Source of the DNA: Candidatus Woesearchaeota archaeon | GTDB lineage: Archaea > Nanobdellota > Nanobdellia > Woesearchaeales > GCA-2687795 | Assembly (NCBI GenBank): GCA_002687795.1 | Contig: NZBG01000031.1 | Coordinates: 1 to 11,836 of the forward strand | Length of the DNA stretch: 11,836 bases | Direction: 5' to 3' | In this document: positions 1-7,239 of the stretch, piece after piece | Numbering within the stretch: position 1 is the stretch's first letter | Layout: each line of letters begins with the position of its first letter | Translations under genes and position numbers: made by a program | The notes under the pieces: model-generated | Seen by the model: the letters and a program-made list of their open reading frames with translations, nothing else | What the model was told of the DNA's origin: nothing | Databases searched by the model: none

Positions 1-2328
1 AGTAGCGTTCACTCTCCAAGTGTGTTCACAAGTATCATTTTCTTCTAAATTATAGCAGCTTGTTGGATTCTGATCTATTGTGTAGAAAGGTGTGCCAGCA
101 TTCATTGGAATGACTCCTTTATAACCTTCAGCTCCTTCTACAACAAAAGCCCGCAACATTAAATCCTTACTCAAAGCATCCCATGTTTGTCCATCATTGT
201 ACATACTTCTGGATGTAGTAGTACCAGTGTCAGTAAGCGCATAAGGGCCATTTGGATTACCTTGGGTTGTTATTCCAATCCAGAAATCACCGCTAAATAC
301 AGGAACATCTAAAATTATATCTTCCCAGGAAGAGTAAAAGGTGTCTATTGTTGTACTAAACGGTGTAATTAATTCATCGCCTGGAACACCATTATTATCG
401 TCATAAACATGCACTGTAGCTGTATAGCTACCAACACTATTTAGGTCGTAAAACTGCACCTTTGCTTTAGTGATAGTCAAGGGGTAAAATGGAGATGTAA
501 ACCTGACTGCCCAAATAAGATTAGAATCACTCCAATAAGTTGCAGCAGTGCCATCATCATAATAAACTTCTGTTTCTGGATCAAGAGCAGCGCTAACATT
601 ACCACAATCTCCTCCAACGCATCTAACTCCAGATTCAAAAGTAAAGAATCCATTTTGTGTAACATTTTCGTTTCCTGTAATTAAGTATGGTTCAAGCCAA
701 GCAATTCCTCCAGATAATGCAGTTGCCATTGAAGAGCCAGAGCTTCCGATATCAACTGCATAAACAGTTGTTTCATCACCAGAATTTGTGTCCGTGTTTG
801 GTGTGCTGATTGAATCAAAGGAAGTATAGCCATAGTCCAAGGCAAAAGGAGCAGTACTAAGGCTGCCTCCTGCCAGTTCAGGCATAACCATTTTTATTTC
901 CCCGTTATTATTAGTTTGTTTATCATCTATATGCCATATTAAAATTCCGCTTCTGGGCAAATAACTATCAAACCCTACTGATTGCCTGTTTTCAACTAAA
1001 AAATACTCATTTACACTAAGGAGCTGGTTATCATAAAGCCTATATGCTTCCTGATTTGTTTCTATTTGATTAATGTTTACATCAATTTCTTCTGTTACAT
1101 TTATCAGGGGCAGCCAGCCAAGCTTCTCTTTGCCCCAGGCAGAAAGATGCGCAGGACTTGTTCCGGCTGGAGCACCATTCCAGCTTCCGGAATCCATTAA
1201 GTCCCAATATCCAACAACAGACCCTCCTGTGCCTGTGTTATACAAATCAGGAAGCCCTAAATCATGCGCAAACTCATGAGCAAATGTTCCAACAGGGGAA
1301 CCTTCTGCCAGCATTGTATATTTCTCAACCTCTACGCCATCTGCCTGCTCACCACAGCTGTTTCCTCCAGGGTCTGAACAGGCATCTATATACCAGGCAT
1401 GGGACCATATATCAGTACTTACACCGGAGAACTCCTGGCCGTTTCCAGCGTGTATAACCATGACATGATCAACAACACCATTACCATCAGTATCATACAA
1501 AGAAAAATCAATGTTAGGATTTGCAAGCTGAACAGCTTCCCTTGCTAATTCATATATACAACCATTTCCTCCATCAATGTTCCCGCAAACAGAGCCGTCA
1601 GAGCCATAATAACTCATAGTCTTGATTGAAGTTACAACAGAAGAGACGATTCCTGTTACATTTAATTGATTATAAGAAACCTCTTTAAAATATGAATTCA
1701 TACTCCCCGGATTACTTTCATTGAAAATCAGGTTTTCATAATATCCTTGGCCATGCCCAGAAGAAAAACTCGCATCTGTAAACTGAATTGGAACCACAAC
1801 AACATACTCTGTTTCAGTTGCTCCTGGAGAATAATCAGGGCCTCCTTCAGCAACATGCTCTGTTCCCCCTGAAGAATAACCAGGGCTTATTTCATATTGA
1901 TAATTCTTAGATTGGATATTCTCTAAAACAGGCTTAATATGCTTTTTTAATCCTTTTGGCGTATCTTTTCCTACTATTCTACTGGTTGGTTTTAATGTAT
2001 TTGTTCCGCTTAAATCTTTGGAGCTTGGATCTCTAAATTTCCTTGATATTTCAATCCATTTCATCTCGCTTGGAGAAAGTTTTCCTTCAGTAGCGTAAAC
2101 AAATTCTCCCTGTAGATTTTGTGTTATAGTATATCCCTCTAAGGTTTCTATCCATGCATTTCTCTCATCTCCTATTTGCCTTGCCTTTATAACCGAGCCA
2201 TCTGGCTGTCTTAAATTAGAAGGAGTTGGATTTGCTGGAACTCCTGACTTTGCAATATAGGTTGCTAATACGCTACTGCTTAGAAAAACTAAGATTAATA
2301 TAAATATCAGCACTGAAACATATTTCAT
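1..2328 (-). CDS. M6-family secreted metalloprotease (immune inhibitor A-like), C-terminus off the left edge
   Basis: Reading all triplets from 2328 down to 1 gives 776 codons with no stop, so the gene continues past the left edge. It starts with ATG; residues 1-22 form a signal peptide (Lys at position 2, then a hydrophobic Ile/Leu/Val core ending SSSVLA). Residues 55-90 (NAWIETLEGYTI...) resemble the M6 propeptide. The catalytic domain spans about residues 165-400. It contains DTDGNGVVDHVMVIHAG (279-295), the zinc site HEFAHDLGLPD (H351, E352, H355, D361; the HExxHxxGxxD form) and GYWDLMDSGSW (373-383), which supplies the Met-turn typical of M6 enzymes. A beta-sandwich-like region follows at about 589-732 (starting YYDDGTAATYW). 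It is expected to be exported and to cleave proteins outside the cell. All catalytic residues are present, so it looks active. No clear Shine-Dalgarno sits before the ATG; a TATA box lies about 40 bases upstream. The family call is confident; the substrate is unknown. Confidence 0.93.
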   Translation of the reverse strand, partial: MKYVSVLIFILILVFLSSSVLATYIAKSGVPANPTPSNLRQPDGSVIKARQIGDERNAWIETLEGYTITQNLQGEFVYATEGKLSPSEMKWIEISRKFRDPSSKDLSGTNTLKPTSRIVGKDTPKGLKKHIKPVLENIQSKNYQYEISPGYSSGGTEHVAEGGPDYSPGATETEYVVVVPIQFTDASFSSGHGQGYYENLIFNESNPGSMNSYFKEVSYNQLNVTGIVSSVVTSIKTMSYYGSDGSVCGNIDGGNGCIYELAREAVQLANPNIDFSLYDTDGNGVVDHVMVIHAGNGQEFSGVSTDIWSHAWYIDACSDPGGNSCGEQADGVEVEKYTMLAEGSPVGTFAHEFAHDLGLPDLYNTGTGGSVVGYWDLMDSGSWNGAPAGTSPAHLSAWGKEKLGWLPLINVTEEIDVNINQIETNQEAYRLYDNQLLSVNEYFLVENRQSVGFDSYLPRSGILIWHIDDKQTNNNGEIKMVMPELAGGSLSTAPFALDYGYTSFDSISTPNTDTNSGDETTVYAVDIGSSGSSMATALSGGIAWLEPYLITGNENVTQNGFFTFESGVRCVGGDCGNVSAALDPETEVYYDDGTAATYWSDSNLIWAVRFTSPFYPLTITKAKVQFYDLNSVGSYTATVHVYDDNNGVPGDELITPFSTTIDTFYSSWEDIILDVPVFSGDFWIGITTQGNPNGPYALTDTGTTTSRSMYNDGQTWDALSKDLMLRAFVVEGAEGYKGVIPMNAGTPFYTIDQNPTSCYNLEENDTCEHTWRVNAT

Positions 2329-2365
2329 AACCTTAAACCCCCCTGATTACCGATAATTCTTGTTT

Positions 2366-2373
2366 TATTTAAA
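2366..2373 (-). promoter_or_regulatory. Archaeal TATA box for the M6 protease gene
   Basis: The minus strand reads TTTAAATA, centred about 42 bases upstream of the ATG at 2328. Transcription would start near 2342, giving a leader of roughly 14 bases (containing a run of six G and then TTTAAGGTT). It lies in the 72-base gap after the giant gene's TAG at 2401, so the protease can be transcribed on its own. Assigned by motif and spacing only. Confidence 0.55.
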
Positions 2374-2400
2374 TTTATTTGTATGCTCAACAAGAGAAAG

Positions 2401-5400
2401 CTATCTTATGTGAAAACTTTTGTTAAATGCCCATTCAGTGTCTTCATTGAGCTTTATCCAATAGCCATAGCCGGGCTGCATTGTCTGCAATGTGTTTAAG
2501 AACATAGACTTATCTGGATGATAAGATAACCAGGAATTATTATAAGCAAACATACCTATAAAATTAACATTTGTCAGTAAAGTAGTTACTGATTGTTCTG
2601 TTAAAGAAGGATAACCTATAAGGTTCCAGCCATCTTTAAGGCTGTAATTAGTTAGCTCAGGCAAAGTTCCGTTAACGTTTAGTATTCCCTCTTCTGTCAT
2701 CTTAATCCAATAGCCCTTTTCAGGAGTTATTGCAGCAATATCACTTACCCAATCACTCGTAGAAGAATCATAAGTGAAGATGCTTTCATATTTACCTTCT
2801 ATTGATGAAAGAGCAGTCTCAACTGAATTATCCTCCAAGGTTAAAGGGATGCTGATGAGGTTCCAGTTGGGGTTTAGAGTGAGGTTTAATTCCCATTCGT
2901 AGTTGCAGGAGTAGGTATTGTTAGCTGGAGGATTGTTATCTGATTCTAAGCCTGTAATTGCATAGCAGTCGTTGGTGTCATTAAACCAGCTTGTATAGGA
3001 ATTATCTGGTTTGCAGTCTGTGAAGACTTCTTGCCAGTTGGGAGTGCAGTGGTCGCAGCTTCCTGTTGTATTGGAAGGAATATTGCAATCAGATTCCAAG
3101 CCAGTATCAGCGCAGCATGTGTTGGTATAAACATAATCTATGGCAAAGCTATCATCTGGTTCACATGAGCCGTTCACATTATCCCATGTTGAATCACAAT
3201 GATTGCAGCTCACAACCTGATAATCAAAATAAGTATTATTATTTTCATTGTTCCATAAATCAGGTTCTAACTGAGTAACAGCATAACAGCTATCATAGTT
3301 CTCATCATACTCTGTCCTATTCTTTTTTTGTACTTGTGTGTCATTTATTAAACAGCTGCCTTGGTCTTCCCAGGCTGTCCAGGAAGTGTTAACAGGATTA
3401 GGAGAGCAATAATCGCAGTCCTGAGATTCAGTTGTGTTAACATATATTGTCAGAATATTGCAATCCAAGCCTAATCCAGTAACAACGCAGCATGAGCTAT
3501 AGTTATTGTCAACATAATACTTAGTTCTTTGTTGAGTATCATTCACCAAGCATGAGCCATAACTGGTATAATAAGGGCCTTGGAGATCTTCAGAGCAATA
3601 ATCGCAGCTATAAGTGTTATCTGCAGCAGGATTGTTATCTGATGCCAGACCTGTCTGAGCATAACAGCTGTTGGTATCATTAAACCAGCCAATTTTTGTG
3701 TTATTTAACATGCAGCTTGTGTTAACCTCTACCCAGTTTGGTGAGCAATAATCGCAGCTTCCTGTTGTATTCGAAGGGATATTGCAATCAGAACCTAAGC
3801 CTGTATCAGCGCAACATGTATTGGTATAAACATAATCTACAGCAAAGCTATCATCTGTTTCACATGAGCCATTCACATTCTCCCATGTTGAATAGCAATA
3901 ATTGCAGCTAACATCCTGGTAATCATAGTAAGTATTATTATTCCCATTATTCCATAAGTCAGAGCCTAAGCCAGTAACAGCATAACAACTGTCATAGTTC
4001 CCATCATACTCTGTCCTGTTTTTCTTCTGGACTAAACTGTTATTTATCCTGCAGTTTGTTTGGTTCTGCCACTCAGTCCATGAAGTGTTAACAGGATTAG
4101 GGCTACAATATTCACAGCTTTCCCCGCTGAACTCACTATAATCTCCACTATATTGATCAGAACTTAATCCTGTTTGAGAATAACAACTATATAAATCAGT
4201 TACAGCATTGCATAGCTTGGTATCATTTATCAAACAGTTGCCATAGCCTGTGCAGCTCCATAATGGGTCACAGTAATCGCAGCTATAAGTATTATTAGCA
4301 GGTACATTATTATCAGATCCTAAGCCAGTAATTGCATAACAATTATTAGTGTCATTAAACCATCCTGTGTAGGTATCATCCGATTGGCATTCTGTGAATA
4401 TTTCTGTCCAATTAGGCGCACAATAATCGCAAGTATAAGAATTATCAGGGGGTGGATTGTTATCTGATTCAAGGCCAGTGAATGCATAACAGCTATTGGT
4501 GTCATTAAACCAGCCTGTGTAAGTATCGCCTGGCTGGCATTCTGTGAATGCCTCTTCCCAACTGGGTAAGCAATAATCGCAGCTTTCTGGGCTGAACTCA
4601 GAATAGTCTCCATCATATAAATCAGAACTTAAGCTTGTTTCAGAATAACAACTATATAAATCAGTTACAGCATTGCAGTATTGCTCATCATTGGATTGGC
4701 AGACATCATAACCTATGCAGTTCCATAAAGGGTTGCAGTAATCGCACTCCTGAGTAATAATCTTGTCTATATTCTTCTCTATTAAAACACAGGTATGAAC
4801 ATATCCACTAGATATAAAGGAAATATTATTTATTCCATAAATTGTGGATTGATCAAAGTCATTGTTCCCCCAACAACGATAATAACCATTTGATTTTAAG
4901 ATACAGGTATGGGCTCCTCCAGCAGATACTTGAACAGCATCACCACCATAATAATCCATAGATTGGCTGTAATCATTATTCCCCCGGCATTCTACATTCC
5001 CATTTGATTTTAAAATACAAGTATGATCACTTCCCGCAGATACTTGGGTGGCATCAAAGCCAAAATAACTTTCTGATTGGCCATCCCTATTATCCCCCCA
5101 GCAGCCTACATTCCCATTTGGCCATAAAATGCAGGTAAAATAATCTCCAGTAGTTATTTGGATAACACCGGGGAGGCTATAATCCTCTGACTGGCCCCAA
5201 TTATTATTTCCCCAACAATTAACATCACCATTTGGCTTTAAAACACAGGTATGATATCTCCCGGTAGATACTTGAATCGCATCTCCATTAATATAATCCT
5301 CAGATTGTCCATAAGAATTGTGCCCCCAACAATCTACATTCCCTTCTGATTTCAGGATACAGGTATGATAACCCCCAGCTGATACTTCAATTGCATCATT

Positions 5401-7236
5401 ACCAGCATAATTATTAGACTGAGCATAATCATTATTTCCCCAGCAATCAACATTACCATCAGATTTTAAGATACAGGTGTGGTGTTCACCTGTGGATACT
5501 TGAACTAAATTATAATCATCGTAATCTTTGGTTTGCCCAGATTCATTATGCCCCCAGCATTTAACAGACTTGTTTATAAATTCCTCACCACAACTATTTG
5601 AATCATACCAATTCTTATACTGATTATCTGTAATATTGCATTCAGACCATGTATCATTTAGTGTCCAGTTAGCTGTGCAATAATCGCAAAAATAAGTATT
5701 ATTAGCTGGTGGATTATCATCAGACTCTAAACCTGTAGTTGCATAACAATTGTTAGTATCATTAAACCAACCAGTATAGGTATTATCTGGCTGGCATTCT
5801 GTGAATATCTCCACCCAGTTAGGAGTGCAGTAATCACAGTTGTAAGTATTATTAGCTGGTGGATTATTATCTGATTCTAAACCTGTTATAGCATAGCAAT
5901 CATTAGTATCATTAAACCAACCAGTATAGGTGTCATCTGGCTGGCAGTCAGTAAATACCTCTTTCCAATTAGGTGCGCAATAATCACACTCTTGGGTAAT
6001 AGTTTTGTTTACTTTATTTTCTATTAGAGCACAGGTATGATAACCCCCAGCACTTACTTGAATCGCATCACCGCTAGTGTAATCTTCGCATTCTCCCCAC
6101 CAATTGTCTCCCCAGCACTCAACATTATTATCTGATTTTAGGATGCAGGTATGAGCCCATCCAGCACTTACTTGAACTGCATCACCACCATAATAATCCT
6201 CAGATTGTCCATAGTAGTTAGGCCCTCTGCAATCAACATTACCGCTTGATTTTAAGATGCATGTGTTATCTCCTGCACTTACTTGAACCGCATCACCACC
6301 ATAATAATCATTGACTCGTTCATCAAAGCTATATCCCCAACAATCAACATTTCCATTTGATTTTAAGATGCAGGTATGATATCCTCCTGCGTTTACTTGA
6401 ACCGCATCACCACCATTGTAATCATTAGCCTGACCAAAGCCATTGTCCCCCCAGCAATCAATATTTCCATCTGATTTCATGATGCAGCTATGATACGCTC
6501 CAATGCTTACTTGAACCGCATCACTATAACTATAATCCTCAGATTGTCCGTAATTATTATATCCCCTACAATCAACATTACCATCAGATTTTAAAATACA
6601 TGCATGATTACCTCCTACGGATACTTGAATCGCATCTCCTTCAGTATAATTCTCAGATTGACCATAATCATTTTCACCTTGACAAAGAACATTTCCATCT
6701 GATTTTAGGATGTAGGTACTATCAAATTCAGCAGAGACTTGAATCGCACCGCTACCATAATAATCTTCAGATTGTCCATAATTGTTAGACCCCCAACATT
6801 TAACGGGGTTATACTCCGCTTCTTTTCTTTTCCCGCAATTATTGATATCATACCATTCTTTATATTGGCTGTCTGTAGTGCCGCATTCAGACCAAGTATC
6901 ATTCAAAACCCAATGAGGGGTACAATCATAGATACAACTATAAGTATTATTAGCTGGTGGGTTATTATCAGACTCTAAGCCTGTTATTGCATAACAATTG
7001 TTGCTATCTTCTATATAATATCCTATCAAAGTATCATCAGTTTGGCATTCTGTGAACTCTTCTATCCAGTCCGGAGTGCAATAATCACAGCTCCCAATAA
7101 CATTTTCAGGGATATTACAATCAGACTCTAATCCTGTTTTTGCGCAACAGTCATTAGTATCATACCAGTTCTTATACTTTTGATCTGTAATATCACATTC
7201 AGACCATGTATCATTTAGAACCCAGTTTGGTATGCA
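2401..7236 (-). CDS. Giant Cys-rich surface protein, part downstream of the amber codon (CxYC repeats, two RCC1-like propellers, GYWIK C-terminus)
   Basis: This is the same frame as the 7237-9483 gene, separated from it only by a TAG, and it stays open for 1611 codons to a TAG at 2401. It has no signal peptide and no convincing start. The longest conventional call begins at a TTG at 7029, inside a repeat unit and without a Shine-Dalgarno; the first in-frame ATG is at 6480, inside a propeller blade. With residues numbered from 9483: about 17 units beginning C-x-Y-C-x-P-x-W and carrying GWFNDTNxCYAxTGLxSDNN; a first seven-bladed RCC1-like propeller at about 894-1155; a second at about 1307-1569; and a C-terminal region (2200-2360) with two copies of a WNLI...GYWIK module. 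Many NxT/NxS sites suggest N-glycosylation. No C-terminal membrane anchor or sorting signal is visible. Likely role: an extracellular disulfide-rich binding or adhesion protein; the ligand is unknown. It may be expressed only by readthrough, or be the tail of a broken gene. Confidence 0.8.
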   Translation of the reverse strand, partial: CIPNWVLNDTWSECDITDQKYKNWYDTNDCCAKTGLESDCNIPENVIGSCDYCTPDWIEEFTECQTDDTLIGYYIEDSNNCYAITGLESDNNPPANNTYSCIYDCTPHWVLNDTWSECGTTDSQYKEWYDINNCGKRKEAEYNPVKCWGSNNYGQSEDYYGSGAIQVSAEFDSTYILKSDGNVLCQGENDYGQSENYTEGDAIQVSVGGNHACILKSDGNVDCRGYNNYGQSEDYSYSDAVQVSIGAYHSCIMKSDGNIDCWGDNGFGQANDYNGGDAVQVNAGGYHTCILKSNGNVDCWGYSFDERVNDYYGGDAVQVSAGDNTCILKSSGNVDCRGPNYYGQSEDYYGGDAVQVSAGWAHTCILKSDNNVECWGDNWWGECEDYTSGDAIQVSAGGYHTCALIENKVNKTITQECDYCAPNWKEVFTDCQPDDTYTGWFNDTNDCYAITGLESDNNPPANNTYNCDYCTPNWVEIFTECQPDNTYTGWFNDTNNCYATTGLESDDNPPANNTYFCDYCTANWTLNDTWSECNITDNQYKNWYDSNSCGEEFINKSVKCWGHNESGQTKDYDDYNLVQVSTGEHHTCILKSDGNVDCWGNNDYAQSNNYAGNDAIEVSAGGYHTCILKSEGNVDCWGHNSYGQSEDYINGDAIQVSTGRYHTCVLKPNGDVNCWGNNNWGQSEDYSLPGVIQITTGDYFTCILWPNGNVGCWGDNRDGQSESYFGFDATQVSAGSDHTCILKSNGNVECRGNNDYSQSMDYYGGDAVQVSAGGAHTCILKSNGYYRCWGNNDFDQSTIYGINNISFISSGYVHTCVLIEKNIDKIITQECDYCNPLWNCIGYDVCQSNDEQYCNAVTDLYSCYSETSLSSDLYDGDYSEFSPESCDYCLPSWEEAFTECQPGDTYTGWFNDTNSCYAFTGLESDNNPPPDNSYTCDYCAPNWTEIFTECQSDDTYTGWFNDTNNCYAITGLGSDNNVPANNTYSCDYCDPLWSCTGYGNCLINDTKLCNAVTDLYSCYSQTGLSSDQYSGDYSEFSGESCEYCSPNPVNTSWTEWQNQTNCRINNSLVQKKNRTEYDGNYDSCYAVTGLGSDLWNNGNNNTYYDYQDVSCNYCYSTWENVNGSCETDDSFAVDYVYTNTCCADTGLGSDCNIPSNTTGSCDYCSPNWVEVNTSCMLNNTKIGWFNDTNSCYAQTGLASDNNPAADNTYSCDYCSEDLQGPYYTSYGSCLVNDTQQRTKYYVDNNYSSCCVVTGLGLDCNILTIYVNTTESQDCDYCSPNPVNTSWTAWEDQGSCLINDTQVQKKNRTEYDENYDSCYAVTQLEPDLWNNENNNTYFDYQVVSCNHCDSTWDNVNGSCEPDDSFAIDYVYTNTCCADTGLESDCNIPSNTTGSCDHCTPNWQEVFTDCKPDNSYTSWFNDTNDCYAITGLESDNNPPANNTYSCNYEWELNLTLNPNWNLISIPLTLEDNSVETALSSIEGKYESIFTYDSSTSDWVSDIAAITPEKGYWIKMTEEGILNVNGTLPELTNYSLKDGWNLIGYPSLTEQSVTTLLTNVNFIGMFAYNNSWLSYHPDKSMFLNTLQTMQPGYGYWIKLNEDTEWAFNKSFHIR
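3046..3417 (-). repeat. Long direct repeat, copy B (C-terminal copy)
   Basis: These 372 bases encode 124 residues from CDYCSPNPVNTSW to GSCDHC. They match the stretch at 3745-4116 without gaps, at about 100 of 124 residues by eye. Shared landmarks in the same order are QKKNRTEYD, NYDSCYAVT, DLWNN, NVNGSC and the C-terminal CNIPSNTTGSC. The block covers two consecutive CxYC-type units; here two of the Tyr positions are His (CNHC, CDHC). Confidence 0.85.
3745..4116 (-). repeat. Long direct repeat, copy A (N-terminal copy)
   Basis: This is the partner of 3046-3417, the same length and in the same frame, running from CEYCSPNPVNTSW to GSCDYC. Equivalent points of the two copies are 699 bases apart. 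Between them are a GWFNDTN-type unit and a divergent unit with YYTSYGSCLVNDTQQ. The arrangement implies segmental duplication of a multi-unit block, not one-unit tandem growth. Confidence 0.85.
4777..5565 (-). repeat. Seven tandem RCC1-like blade repeats (propeller 2)
   Basis: Seven units of about 37-40 residues (about 114 bases) follow the pattern V-x-C-W-G-x-N-x-x-G-Q-S-x-x-Y ... G-x-x-H-T-C-I-L-K-S-x-G-N. Openings in order are VKCWGHNESGQ, VDCWGNNDYAQ, VDCWGHNSYGQ, VNCWGNNNWGQ, VGCWGDNRDGQ, VECRGNNDYSQ and YRCWGNNDFDQ. RCC1 repeats are known to build seven-bladed beta-propellers, so this is a full closed propeller. Each blade carries two Cys, which suggests stabilising disulfides outside the cell. 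The last blade ends VHTCVLIEK and leads into ITQECDYC. Confidence 0.88.
6019..6804 (-). repeat. Seven tandem RCC1-like blade repeats (propeller 1)
   Basis: Seven units of the same type as 4777-5565. Openings in order are VKCWGSNNYGQ, VLCQGENDYGQ, VDCRGYNNYGQ, IDCWGDNGFGQ, VDCWGYSFDER, VDCRGPNYYGQ and VECWGDNWWGE. Each later half reads G-x-x-H-T-C-I-L-K-S-x-G-N or a close variant. Blade 1 has lost its second Cys (DSTYILKS), and in blade 5 the GQ turn is replaced by ER. It ends YHTCALIEN, then KTITQEC, the same exit sequence as propeller 2. The two propellers look like copies of one ancestral domain. Confidence 0.88.
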
Positions 7237-7239
7237 CTA
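7237..7239 (-). other. In-frame amber codon (TAG) splitting the giant gene
   Basis: The minus strand reads TGC AAA TAG TGC ATA CCA AAC TGG, i.e. C-K-stop-C-I-P-N-W. The following units of this protein read C-D-Y-C-x-P-x-W, so the TAG occupies the conserved Tyr position and both flanking Cys are intact. A single third-base change from TAT or TAC would create it. The sequence continues VLNDTWSEC...YKNWYD, matching the openings of the two propeller-bearing units. Confidence 0.85.

Noticed and set aside
1073..1457. Plus-strand ORFs of 68 and 99 codons, as separate genes.
   Set aside because: They lie opposite the M6 catalytic region, whose HExxH motif is clearly on the minus strand. They have no promoter or Shine-Dalgarno, so they are antisense shadows.
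4320..4616. A 98-codon minus-strand ORF in another frame of the giant gene.
   Set aside because: It repeats a shifted reading of the CxYC units (for example TQAGLMTP and TQDGLMTL), which shows it is a shadow of the repeat DNA.
4777..6804. The regular spacing of repeats of about 114 bases, as a possible CRISPR-like or satellite array.
   Set aside because: The repeats are in frame, encode RCC1-like blades with diverged third bases, and have no constant repeat and unique spacer structure.
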